A program made the position numbers and the translations under genes. Positions 23,841 through 33,692 of a DNA stretch of 64,000 nucleotides are shown in pieces. Every line of letters begins with the position of its first letter. Position 1 is the first letter of the stretch. A model generated the notes under the pieces. It did no database searches. It was not told where the DNA came from and saw only the letters and a program-made list of their open reading frames with translations. The stretch is from Trileptium ribeirensis (Eukaryota; Nematoda; Enoplea; Enoplida; Thoracostomopsidae): contig JASANE010010112.1 in the NCBI GenBank assembly GCA_030248225.1, forward strand, positions 92,702 to 156,701. The letters run 5' to 3'.

Positions 23841-24775
23841 GTGTGCAGTTGGATTCAACGGGAATCTAACAGAAAGAGCGGTAGGATATTTCTTCGTACA
23901 AGTTCACCTCGAAAACAAAGTAAGGAAGATCCGGGTTGTCGTAATCAAGAACTTCCCGAAAGTCGCGATATATGCACACGATTTCTTGGCAGCGTTCGAA
24001 TTGATGATCGATTACCAAGAACTACGAATCAAGATGAACGGTCAACCGATGCCTCACTGTTGGAGGACCAACGAAATAGAATCGATCAGTCAAGAAGATG
24101 ACCATCACATCGAAATCTACAAGTGTTCATATAGACAAGTGATCCCACCATGGTCAGCGAAATTCATCGAAGTGAAGATCCCGGAAGGAACAAAAGAAGG
24201 AAATACCGTAGTGGTTGAACCTTTGTTTCAAGACTGACAACGGATTGGCAATACCGAATAGCATCGCCAAAGTGGAATAAAGCAACATCATGATACCGGT
24301 GTGCAACTTAAACACAGTCGAGGTGGAGATAATTGCAGATCAACCATTGGTACGGAAAGTTGAAGAAACGATCATGAAAACAGTGGTCGATGAAGCGAAA
24401 GCACAAAGAGCGATCGACAGGTTCAAACAAAAAGAAATAAAGAACCAAATAAAGAAGAAAGAAAAAGAGTCATAATGGACTACATTTGGAAAAAGAGAAA
24501 AACCGATAATCAAATCATGGACCGGTGAAATTAAGATAAAGAATTCACAAACGATATCACTTGTGGATACGGAAGTCCAAGAAAATAGAAAGAACAACAA
24601 CGGTTCAACATCGAACAATTCCAAGAGCAAGTAATACGCCAAACGGAGCACACGAACAGTATCGAACTTCCAGTCGAAATTGATTTGGAAAAAGGCGTTA
24701 CCGATGAAGAAGGAAAGGCGTACCTGACAACTGTGCTCCGCAACTACCAAGATATTTTCTCGAAATCAGACTTTT
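23841..24775 (+). pseudogene. Gypsy copy B protease C-terminal half and linker
   Basis: Mixed frames carry the rest of the protease (VAIYAHDFLAAFELMIDYQE-like strand in two frames), then a beta-rich segment (VIPPWSAKFIEVKIPEGTK, 23986-24237) and the charged linker IPVCNLNTVEVEIIADQ with VVDEAKAQRAIDRFKQK (24290-24475). The last part (24700-24770) has YQDIFSKSD, the usual segment just before RT. The homologous segments of copies A and C support the family assignment. No other function is visible. Confidence 0.68.
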
Positions 24776-25390
24776 TTGGCGGGCGTCCTAAGGGAATCGT
24801 GCCTATGCTACCACGATGACATTATAATATTTTCGACGTCACACTGGGACCACTTGTACGACATCAGCCAGATACTACAACGTCTCCGCGAAGCGAAACT
24901 CAAAGCAAAAGGAACAAAATTCGAATTCCTGGAAGAAGAAATTCCGTTTCTCGGGTACAGCGTGTTGAACAAAGCAATTTCAACGGACCCTGGAAAGATC
25001 GAGATGATACAGAATTTCTCAAAACCAAAGACAGTAACACAACTCAAAAGCTTCCTTGGGTTAACCGGATACTATAGACAATTTGTTCCCGACTATGGAA
25101 CAATAGCAGCACCTCTCTACGACATCACCAACAAGCGGTCAAGAATGGTGAAGTTCAGTCAACTGTGGACGGAAGATACCCAATAAGCGTTCGATACCTT
25201 GAAGGCCAAGATGGCAACGCCTCCAATATTTTGATACCCAGATGCGTACAGGCCGTTTATCCTTTACACCGACGCAAGCAAGCATGGCATGGGATACATC
25301 CTATCGCAAGAAGACGAAGCGGGGAACCAACATGGGATCCATAAGTGGTATTTCTTTAGCCACAGATCGGTCGCAGCCTGGAATGTGCTA
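24776..25390 (+). pseudogene. Gypsy copy B RT (N-terminal half deleted) and RNase H start
   Basis: The frame opens directly at LAGVLRESCLCYHDDIIIF, so the fingers domain and RT motif A present in copies A and C are deleted at about 24775. The catalytic box is YHDD rather than YLDD. The thumb and connection follow (FLEEEIPFLGYS, LKSFLGLTGYYRQFVPDYG, APLYDITNKRS). After an in-frame stop at 25184 the RNase H starts in another phase with YTDASKHGMGYIL. RNase H then breaks off near 25390. The deletion and changed active site show that it is inactive. Confidence 0.85.
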
Positions 25391-25439
25391 TCTGTTTAAG
25401 CTTATAAACAAAGAAAGAATGGGTATAAGAAAACGAAGA

Positions 25440-26030
25440 ATGGACACACCACCGACAGGATCAAACAGATCGGGCATTGTAGCGACCAATTGAACGAACA
25501 ATTCGAAAAAGAATGCGGGATGATCAGGAAGAACAACAACGGCAGGAAATACCACCTCTAAAAGAATTGATAGATTGGAACAAAGGTGCAATCCCAAGAC
25601 GGTACGAAAAAGCTCCACAACAACAGCTAGTGGAAACACCAAAGTCGATACACCAAGTGGGACGTTTAAAAGAATTGGTCCCAAAAGAGTAAAGATCCTT
25701 GAATTAAACAAGGACCAAAACTGCACCAAGAACAACAGGGACACGAAAAGCGATACCAGAAGATCGGTAGAAACAGTACCGGTTACAAAAGCCGAGCGAG
25801 AAGCAGTACACCAACGCCAACGTTCAAAGTACCGGAACTGATAATAATACCACCGATCGGTACATCAAGACAATGGTTTTCAAGTGAACGCTTAACGGGT
25901 AGTACACGTGGATTTTCCATTTCAACGTCAGAAATAGAAGGAACGAGTACTGAAAAACTATCGGGACCAGAGCAACGACACCACCATAGTCAATCAAGTA
26001 TAGCATCGTTGTCAATAGTTGTGGTAATTT
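25440..26030 (+). pseudogene. Gypsy copy B C-terminal pol tail
   Basis: Between the broken RNase H and the LTR there is a charged region read as KELIDWNKG, PRRYEKAPQQQLVETPKS and GRLKELVPK, followed by VPELIIIPPIGTSRQWF and a Ser/Thr-rich end that stops just before 26031. The integrase zinc finger and DDE core that should lie before this tail are absent, so a deletion near 25400-25490 is likely. The tail could be the integrase C-terminus or an extra domain; I cannot tell which. Confidence 0.5.
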
Positions 26031-26770
26031 AGGGTTAAGGACTAGGCCAAGTATTCGGTAGTTTTAAATTAACTTAATAAATAGGGATCGTCAAGAATAC
26101 TGAAGGCAGTGGCCAAAGTGCATCAGGAGAATGAAAGTCAGACCGTGCAAAAGTTATACGTCAGACTGTGTATAAACCTGGTGTCAGACTGTGCAACGGG
26201 AACGTCAGACTGTGCAAGAGAGTCCAGTGAACTATAAGCGTGAGCTAAAAGCAACTCAATACTAAAGAATAGTACTACGTTTTAATACTAGTGAGTAACA
26301 AAGTGCTATTGAAACCGTTGTAAAATCAGAGCGTGCTAAAATACGGTACAAAACAATAGTACCGAGGCTTTTCAAACGAGTACCGAGAAAGTACGGTATT
26401 CTAATACGGGTAGCCAAAATAGTGCCAAAGGTGATCGACGGTGTTATTAGTGTCTAACACTTTATCACTATTTGTAATAAAAGTTCTATATTCGCGTATG
26501 TTGACCAAACATCTGGAACTCGAGAAATAGAGCCGAGCAAGAATCACGCCTGATCGTGAAATATAAGGTACTAGTACCGCTCACGAAAAGGAAACGCGCG
26601 CCGTACCAAGCGTCCCACCAGCATTCTACTGGCCACACAATCTTTCGGTGACGAATCCCGTCCTTTTTTGTAACCGATAACCGTCATAAAGAAAAGTCTC
26701 TTTCCAACCCTTATCCCTCTGCAAACCGCAAAATACAACAGTAGCGTCAGATCGACAAAGTTGTGTATCC
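26031..26770 (+). repeat. Gypsy LTR shared by copies B and C
   Basis: The block follows the pol tail of copy B and precedes the leader of copy C. It has four GTCAGACYGTG motifs (26137, 26160, 26182, 26203), which look like U3 repeats, a polyadenylation signal AATAAA at 26476-26481, and a GC-richer 3' part with CTACTGGCCACA. Copy A has the same order in its LTR. Exact TG..CA ends could not be decided. Confidence 0.72.
26137..26216 (+). promoter_or_regulatory. Four direct GTCAGACTGTGCAA repeats in the LTR
   Basis: Copies at 26137-26150 (one mismatch), 26160-26170 (partial), 26182-26195 and 26203-26216. Copy A has two (8445-8458, 8469-8480). Short direct repeats in U3 are often enhancer or activator sites; that role is inferred. 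Confidence 0.55.
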
Positions 26771-28340
26771 AATAAATTTAAAGAAGGGCATTAGTGGAAG
26801 ATGCTCATCCGACAACCGGGGATGTTGAGCATCCACTAGGCTACAAGGAGGGGCAGGGTTCCCGGTCCAATCCCGCCCCAAAACCCTAAAATTCCCTAAA
26901 AGCTTAGGTTGGCCACCAAATTGTTTATTATACCCCTCCCTCCCTGGTTTTCTTATCTTTTCCGTTTCCTTGCTTTCGTTTCTTTTGTTTTCTTTTGATG
27001 CTAATTTGCATAATTAGCATTAATTTTCTTTAATATATAAAAGAAGTTAGCGTTGTTTTTAGTTCATTATTCCATCCGGATAACGAGTGGCGGGTGATAC
27101 ACGTTTTGTTTTGCAGTAGATTTAACTTGTCAGGTTTAGTTTCAGATTTAGCAGCCTTATACTAGCATAAAGAATTATGTTTTAGCTGTGCACCGAATTA
27201 TTGTTGGAAATGTATTTTGATAGCTTATTTAGCTAATTCATCTTAACGGCTTTATCATTTAAAAAGATTTTTGAGCGGTTAGTATGTATGAATATCATGA
27301 CGCGGTGTTACTCGAGCAGTTTTGAGTATCAGATCAAGCTTACGGTTTCAAAACCAAGTGCGTAAAGAATTACGTTAGCTCTTAGAGATTATATCGGTGG
27401 TAATGGTGGTATTTGAAATTGCTTGCTTTGCTTATGCCGGGTTAAAGAATTAAACGATTTGAAAAACAACAAATTCGTGATTCCGCTGGGGTGACTCCAA
27501 AGCTACACAAATTACTACGTTAATATTTAACCAAATTAAAGTTAGTAATATTAGCATTCCTTATACAAATCTGAGTGGCATAGTTGAGCACGAGCGTTAA
27601 TTAAATCATAACCGTCTCCCATAGTGGTACCAAAGCAAATAAACCTTAGATTGAGTAAACGTCGTGGAGTTAAGAGGGAAGGAAGTCAAATAAAATCAGT
27701 GGCATAGTCTAAAGAATAGATCAAATTGTTTGTGTGAAAGAAATGTAACAAAGGCCAAAAGTATTGAAGTTAGCAGGAGTCAATACAGGCAGATACCGGT
27801 ACATGTCGTGGCATACTTCAATCACGGTGCTAAAGATTGGTGCTTTATGTATTTCTACTAACTTTGAATAAACGTTTTATTAACGGCTTTATTGATCAAC
27901 TATCTCAATAATAGAGCAAATCGAATTGGTCACGTCGCAGCACTAAACGGAATATAGTGTTCAATAAAGAACAAACGCGCCAAGAAATGAATACGAACAC
28001 TATCTCCGCCGGCATACTACTGGCCACACCTCGAACGCCACATCTTCTGGTGACGATTCCCATCGCCATTCAATAATAAGCGATAGCCGTCATAAGAAAT
28101 TAGTAGTCCAACCTTAGCCCCATTCGAATCAAACATAGTAACATGCTGACCACGATGTTGTGTAAAAGTCGAGTACAATAGTAACAAAATAAAACTGGTC
28201 AGTATTTTGGGAAATTAAAATTGACCCCAGTCCGAAATATCGCATAAGCCAAAATAGAATATACTTATAAATCTTAGTAGAAATTATTAAGTCACATAAT
28301 CAGGACGTTTACGTAGGCGTGCCCTAAATTTAAAAAGTAT
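26771..28340 (+). repeat. Long 5' leader of gypsy copy C with a second LTR-like module
   Basis: The leader has a CCCTCCCTCCC tract and a Thr/Val-less, pyrimidine-rich stretch (26930-27000) matching copy A. At 27860-28145 it repeats the end of the LTR: AATAAA (27867-27872), AATAGAGC, CTACTGGCCACAC, GGTGACGA and AGCCGTCATAA in the same order as 26476-26690. No coding region is seen. The primer binding site was not identified. Confidence 0.65.
26792..26838 (+). other. Stem-loop just after the LTR
   Basis: TAGTGGAAGATGCTCA pairs with TGAGCATCCACTA (13 bp with a three-base bulge) around an 18-nt loop. It lies at the start of the leader, where packaging or dimer signals often sit. The function is inferred and unproven. 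Confidence 0.6.
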
Positions 28341-28446
28341 TAAACTGCCACTCCAAAGAACGCCACCAAACGTCCTAACGCATAAAGATCCGAAAACAAA
28401 ATCAAAGAACGTCGAGACACTACCAAATGAAGAAGTACAAGGAACG

Positions 28447-29060
28447 ATGATAGAACCAAACATAACAACAAAGTTAGAAAATATAATTCAAGAAATGAAT
28501 AGGATAGCAATCGAGCCAGAAACAAAAGAACAACCGGGAGATAAAACAATCTTGCAGGAAATGTGTACCGATACGTCCCAAGAAGAAGCAAGCATCAAAG
28601 AACTGTTTGCAACCATAGAAAACCCGGAAAAAGAAATTCGGGAAACAATGCAAACGCTGCAACGACAAAAAAGAAACAACTACAATTCATAAGAAGTCAT
28701 GCAACTTTAACAAAAGAACTACAACAAATATGTCAAAGTCTGGACCAAAATGAACAGCAGATCCCATTGGCACAACGGAGGAAGGAATCACAAAACACTG
28801 GTGAAGACGAAAGAACATTAGTGCAACAAAATAACGATACTCAACAATCGCAACCAAAGGAACAATATCAAAACGATCCGCGACCGATGATTATAATACA
28901 AGGAGTAGAATATTGCGGACCCTTCAGTTTGGGTCAAGTATATATATCGCCGAGCAACAAAACTCAGAACTACCACAACAGATAATAACGACAACCGGTG
29001 GTCAAGGAGCAACTAACATAGAACGAAGTACAGTCGAAATTCAACAGGTGCGAGAACAAC
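28447..29060 (+). pseudogene. Gypsy copy C gag N-terminal region
   Basis: The first open piece (28447-28692, 81 codons) has DTSQEEASIKELFATIENPEKEI-like acidic sequence (motif QEEASIKELF) shared with copy A. A second piece (28563-28985) runs in another frame. The block GVEYCGPFSLGQVY before 28950 is also shared with copy A (FSLGQVYTTPSNN). The ATG at 28447 follows the leader and is a plausible original Gag start. No standard matrix motif is visible. Confidence 0.65.
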
Positions 29061-29089
29061 AACAACAGCAATTGGGCACGAACAACAAA

Positions 29090-29712
29090 GCAACCGGAGT
29101 AAATCAAACCCAAATCGGTTGCAAATAAAATCCGACCCGATGCAAACCAAACGCGAGTCGGTGCAAGTCAAGTGCAATTCCGAGACGACTAAACGAATAT
29201 CGAACTCAATTTGTTGCAAATTATAAGTTAATGCAGACAGAGACCAATACAATACAAACCTAAACCGAGTCGATGCAAATCAAAATCAGTTCGATGCACA
29301 AAAAGAACGAGTCGACGTAAACCAAATTCGATTCAACACAAACGGTGCGCAATTCAATTCAAACCGTGATCAACCGACTCAAACTATGATCAGTTCGGTA
29401 TACCAAAAGAACGAAGCTATACAGATCGAATGCGATTAAACCCAAATTGTGACCAAGGCGATAGAAACTGTAACCAAATCGGTGTATATAAAGAGCGAAC
29501 CGACGTAAATCAAACTCGACTTAATACAAACGGTGATCGATTCAATGCAAACCATGAACAAATCGGTACAAATTATGATCAATTCGAAAGAAATAAAGAA
29601 CTAATTGACCCGAATCCAATAGAATACGATACAAATCAAGTGCAATCTAATGCAAATCAAACACGATTTGGTACAAATAAACAACAAACCGGTACAAGTC
29701 AATCGATAGATT
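29090..29712 (+). repeat. Tandem seven-codon (21-bp) repeats in gag of copy C
   Basis: From 29430 to 29712 the frame reads as at least 13 consecutive heptads, for example DRFNANH, EQIGTNY, DQFERNK, VQSNANQ and TRFGTNK. The approximate pattern is x-Q/R-hydrophobic-polar-x-Asn-x. The DNA units are 21 bp and strongly diverged. The region upstream (29090-29430) shows the same units with frameshifts. The periodicity suggests a repetitive fibre-like or coiled assembly segment in Gag; this is inferred. Confidence 0.82.
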
Positions 29713-30880
29713 CATGGAACCAAGTGAAAACACCTCAGGTAACAACAAATATCGGTGCGAGTCAAATGATAAATACGTGCAATCAAGTACATATTCCGTA
29801 TACGACAACGAACTGCGGTGCGTTTCAAACAATGAATACATGGAGTCAATATCAAAAGATAGCAACCGGTACAACACAAAGCGGTTCATACGAATAGTAT
29901 GGTACAACACCAGCAGCCCCTCAATGCAGTCAAACTCCATTCGTTGCAAACAAATCGGTAATCAATCCGGGAGCACCATTAGCAACAGCAACACCATATG
30001 TGTACCAAAATCAACAACCACAGCAAGCGACAACGAATCAAACGAATAACCAAGGGCCACAAATTGGCGAAATAATGACAATGAAACAACAGTTAATTGA
30101 AGCGCTGATCAAAGTGGCGACTAAATAATCGCCACAAGGACCGAATACAATGTAACAAGCGATTGGCCAAGCAATTATGGTCAAAATGGAAAACAAAGTA
30201 CAAAACCCACAACCGTACAAAGGTGAGACGAGTTTCAAGAAATTCGTAAATAATTCGAAAAGGCGTCGGCTCAAGATGGCATTGATGACGAACAAGAGGA
30301 ACTCAGAGTATTCAAAGCGGCAATGCGAGGAAAAGCAGAAGAACACCTAGAAATATTGACACTCGAAAAAGCTAAAGAATTATGTAATTATAGCGAGTTG
30401 ATCAAAAAGTTTAAGAACGATTCGACATACCAAAAACATTAACTAACCATATGAACAAGCTGCAAAGTCTACGACAAACAAGAAAAGTTAGCGATTTCGT
30501 GGAGGAGTTACGAGTATTTCGTGGACGAGTTACGAGGAGTAAACACCACCAAGATATAATAAGTGTGGGAAACTGGGTCATAAAATGACTGTTTGTCGAG
30601 CAGTGTTTCTGAAGAAGTATGGGACAAAACATAAGATCAAAATCAAAAAGAAACTCAACAACAAAATTAGAATCGATACAGAGTACTACCGAATCGATCA
30701 AACCAATCAAATGAAAGAATGAGCAATCAACCGTCAAAGTCAAGCGTGGTAGAGCGACAAGAAGGTTTCCGAAAAAATTGGAGAAAGTCGAGGATATACC
30801 AGCAGATGAAAAGAAAGGAACATTCGTAGAAGTGACTCAGGTTAATGATCAAACGAACATGAACTGTGTAGCGACCCAAC
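29430..30880 (+). pseudogene. Gypsy copy C gag, repeat region to zinc knuckle
   Basis: A 155-codon open piece (29430-29897) contains the heptad array and then Thr/Asn-rich sequence (GASQMINTCNQVHIP). Capsid-related blocks follow in other frames: INPGAPLATATPYVYQNQ (about 29960), LIEALIKVAT (30100), KALTNHMNKLQSLRQTR-like (30430) and a broken knuckle at 30545-30600 read PPRYNKCGKLGHKMTVC, in which the first Cys is replaced by Tyr. Copies A and B have lost other ligands of the same knuckle. In-frame stops are frequent. Confidence 0.78.
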
Positions 30881-31500
30881 AGTCATGTCAAGATACTACA
30901 TCGATACATATCCAGAAGGGAACAAACAATAGCGAGACTTAGTTGATACAGGATCGCAAATTACAAATATCAACTAGGAACTGTATGAAACATACTTTAA
31001 TCCTCTCATGCCCACTAGGTCCAAATGGACACAACGCACATTGCGACTCGTTGTGTTTACTGAGTTTGTTGTATATCGTACGTTTGAACGTGCGCTGTTA
31101 TTCGCTCGCATTGCGAGGTTCCTTAAGGAACCGAGCAACAGCTCTCAGACTGCTCAGTGGTTTGCGCACACAAGTTTCACCTATACGTTTCGGCTTCGAT
31201 GCCTGACGCAGGCTTGAGTTTGTCAAACATTGCACGATACACAAATTAATGGCACGAAAGGGTTAAACATTTACCACTTAGAGAAACAGCATTATGCGCA
31301 GTGGGATTCAACGGAGAATTGGCAGAAAGAGCAGTGAGCTATTTTTTCCTACAAGTCCACCTAGAAAAGAAAATACGAAGAATCCGACTCATCGTAATCA
31401 AGAATTTTTGCAAAGATTGCGATATAAGGACACTATTTCTTGGCAGCCTTCGAGTCAGTAATCGACTATCAACAATTAAGAATCAAAATTAATGATTAAC
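30880..31500 (+). pseudogene. Gypsy copy C protease, interrupted by a MITE
   Basis: Before the insertion the frame has SRYYIDTYPEG and, after a stop, RDLVDTGSQITN with the intact retropepsin active-site box DTGSQ. After the insertion the frame resumes with KHLPLRETALCAVGFNGELA and AVSYFFLQVHLEKK. Two stops also lie in the first half. It would process the polyprotein if intact. The MITE breaks the gene between the Phe and Lys codons of the segment that is continuous in copy B. Confidence 0.78.
31001..31262. mobile_element. 262-bp piggyBac-type MITE in gypsy copy C
   Basis: It is flanked by exact TTAA duplications (30997-31000 and 31263-31266). Ends are TCCTCTCATGCC and, in reverse complement, CCCTTTCGTGCC (inverted repeats, 13 of 16 with the TTAA). 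CCCTTT is also the start of the large piggyBac element at 10022. Removing it with one TTAA restores the sequence seen in copy B. It has no coding capacity. Confidence 0.83.
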
Positions 31501-32400
31501 CGATACCCCACAGTTGACGAGTCAACGAAATGAGATCGATAAAAGGGATAAAAGACAACCAAATCGAAATATGCAAATGGTCATCTAAAAATACCGGATA
31601 GAGCAAAATAAGGTGATACAATAATAATGGAACCCTTAACGAAAACAAATAATGGACTGGCAATACCAAACAGTATAGCCATAGTGGAGGACGGCAACAT
31701 CCCGATACCGGTGTGTCACCTAAATACTGTGGAAATCGAGATAATCGAAAATCAACCTTTAGTACGCAAAATCATAAGAAGAGACAATCATAAGAACAGT
31801 GGCCGACGAGGAAAAAGCCCAAAGAGCAATTGATCAGTTCGAAAAGAAACAAATAAAGAATCGAGCGAAAAAGGAAAAAGAATAAACAAAGTGGACTAAA
31901 ATTGGAAAACGAGGAAAACCGATAATCAAATCGTGGACTGGCGACATCCAAATAAACAATCCACAGATAATATCAATGGTGGATACAGAAGTACAAGAAC
32001 GAAAGATGGAGCAACGACGATTCAATACCGAACAATTATAAGAGCAAGTGATAGGTCAAGCTGAACATATGAACAATATGGAAATTCCAAGAAAATTCCT
32101 AGAGAAATCAGTTACCGACGAAGAAAGAAAGGTATACATGGCAACCGTACTTCATAATTATCAAGATGTGTTCTCGGAATCAGATTTCGATATCGGTATT
32201 AACAATCAGGGGGAACATTATATTCAAACCACAGTTGAAAAGTCGATGCGACAACCATTGCAACGGCTACCGTGCGTAGACCGAAACCAAGCGAGCGAAC
32301 AAGTACAAGAAATGCTCGATCAAGGAGTGATCAGAAGATCATATAGCCCTGGGGCTTCACCAATTGTCCTAACCAATAAGAAGATCGTTTAAAAAAATTC
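31501..32400 (+). pseudogene. Gypsy copy C linker and RT N-terminal half
   Basis: The linker reads IPVCHLNTVEIEIIENQ and VADEEKAQRAIDQFEKK-like sequence in shifted frames. The RT entry (32048-32392) contains YQDVFSESDFDIG, EHYIQTTVEKSMRQPLQ, VDRNQASEQVQEMLDQGVI and SPGASPIVLTNKK, the standard start of Ty3/gypsy RT fingers. It ends in a stop at 32390. The RT catalytic part continues in another frame. Confidence 0.83.
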
Positions 32401-33010
32401 GACGCGGACTACAGAATTCTTAATTCGATTAAAAATAGGATAGTTTTGCCTTACCGAGAAATGACGAAATGTTAGACGCATTACGCGGAGCAAAGTACTT
32501 CTCAACACTAGACGTCAAATCGGGATACTAGCAAGTACCAATGAACGAACAAGATAAAGGAAAGACAGCGTATGTTCTGTCATGGAAGATTATTCGAATT
32601 CAACGTCATGCATTTCTGGTTGACGATTGGACCGGCAATATTTCAAAGAATGACGCAACTAGAATGTGGAACAATTGATAGAAAACTAACAAAGAACGGC
32701 GCAAAACGAACGACAAGAGGAAAGAATGGAATCGGAGGAAGAATTGGACCAACCAGATGAACTCGAAGAACCTGAAAAAAACGAAGCCGACATGTATTCA
32801 GAATATTTTCGGCTAGAACCATTATGGACTCCAGATGAACTAGTACGCGCACAAAATGAACATCCATGCATCCATTCGCTCAAACACTGCGGGAGAATAC
32901 CAAGAAGCACTAACACTCGAAAACGTAGAACTGTGCAATTACAAAGGTGCGAGCAACATCCAGACAGCAAGAGCCTCACAGAGTGAACCAGAAACAACAC
33001 ACGCCGCACG
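32401..33010 (+). pseudogene. Gypsy copy C RT motif A region joined to a pre-integrase segment
   Basis: 32460-32560 encodes LRGAKYFSTLDVKSGY with RT motif A, then VPMNEQDKGKTAY; 32572-32650 gives FEFNVMHF and PAIFQRMTQL. At about 32650 RT stops short of its YLDD box and a highly acidic segment follows (ESEEELDQPDELEEPEKN), then FRLEPLWTPDELVRAQNEHP. The latter resembles the region just before the integrase zinc finger in gypsy elements, so everything between RT and integrase is deleted. The sequence then changes frame and ends near 33010. Confidence 0.65.
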
Positions 33011-33678
33011 AGGAACACAAGTGTACCGCTTCACAATGTACGCTGTATCATATGTGAGACACTATGTGGGAAACGATTAAAACACATTTCAAACAAACCC
33101 TGCAGCATAAATAACAACAATAGCAACACACCATTTACAGGTACATAGAGGATGAAGTGTTTTGCAAAATGCCACAAGGAGCTATCGCACAGATTCGCAC
33201 AAGCGAAGTTGAGTTATGTTTGTAATTTATAAAAACCCGGATACGGACAGCGTCGGAATTTACCTCTCATGCCAGTGAAAATGCTTCGCTACGCTTATTA
33301 CACTTCTTACGCTAAGAATACAATTCATGCATGTTCTAGTAACCTCTTTTGCCAGATTTTAACTTACAGTCGTCATCTGGGTTGGTCCAGGTGTTGTCAA
33401 AGCCTACATCATAAAATGTATCTTTATGTACGAAAGCTTCTTCATGGCTGCGTATACCCTAGGGGAAAACTAAAGGACAAGCATTGAAGCTGTGTGTTAA
33501 TATTAATTTTTGCTTTTGCTTACGTAGTTTCTACTATTATGCAGCATCAAACATTGTGACGTAAAGTGCTAATCTTTAATTGGCCCTACCTTGTCCATGT
33601 GTTTAAGTTTATATTTTTTACAGCTTCTAGGCAATGAAGTTCGCTAAATGACATAGGTAGTAGTGTATAATTTTCCAA
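33011..33678 (+). promoter_or_regulatory. Upstream region of MED20
   Basis: This 670-bp stretch between the truncated gypsy copy C and the MED20 start codon should hold the promoter and 5' UTR. A TATAAAA at 33228-33234 is the only core-promoter-like motif I notice, and it may be chance. No other gene is seen. Confidence 0.4.
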
Positions 33679-33692
33679 ATGGGAGTCTCTTG
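33679..33692 (+). CDS. MED20: MED20 coding exon 1 (14 nt)
   Basis: ATG GGA GTC TCT TG followed by the donor GTGAGT. MGVS matches the MGVT start of animal MED20, and human MED20 also has its first intron right after these codons. The exon ends after two bases of a codon that exon 2 completes to Trp. No other upstream ATG gives a better fit. Confidence 0.85.

Larger units (their letters stand above)
22081..26030 (+). mobile_element. Ty3/gypsy-like element, copy B (5'-truncated)
   Basis: Same family as copies A and C. It begins in the middle of gag, with no LTR, leader or heptad-repeat region upstream. In order it has capsid, Gln-rich linker, zinc knuckle, protease, linker, a deleted RT, RNase H and a C-terminal tail, then joins the LTR that starts near 26031. 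Several frameshifts, stops and two internal deletions (inside RT near 24775 and after RNase H near 25400-25490) make it non-functional. Being directly followed by the LTR and then by copy C, it forms a tandem arrangement. Confidence 0.9.
28341..33010 (+). mobile_element. Ty3/gypsy-like element, copy C (3'-truncated)
   Basis: This is the most complete copy at its 5' end: leader, Gag N-terminus, heptad repeats, capsid, zinc knuckle, protease with DTGSQIT, linker and the first half of RT. RT then jumps near 32650 to a segment that resembles the region before integrase (LWTPDELVRAQNEHPC), and all similarity ends near 33010. No 3' LTR follows. A 262-bp MITE interrupts the protease at 31001-31262. 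Stops and frameshifts are frequent. The truncated end lies about 670 bp upstream of the MED20 start codon. Confidence 0.9.
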
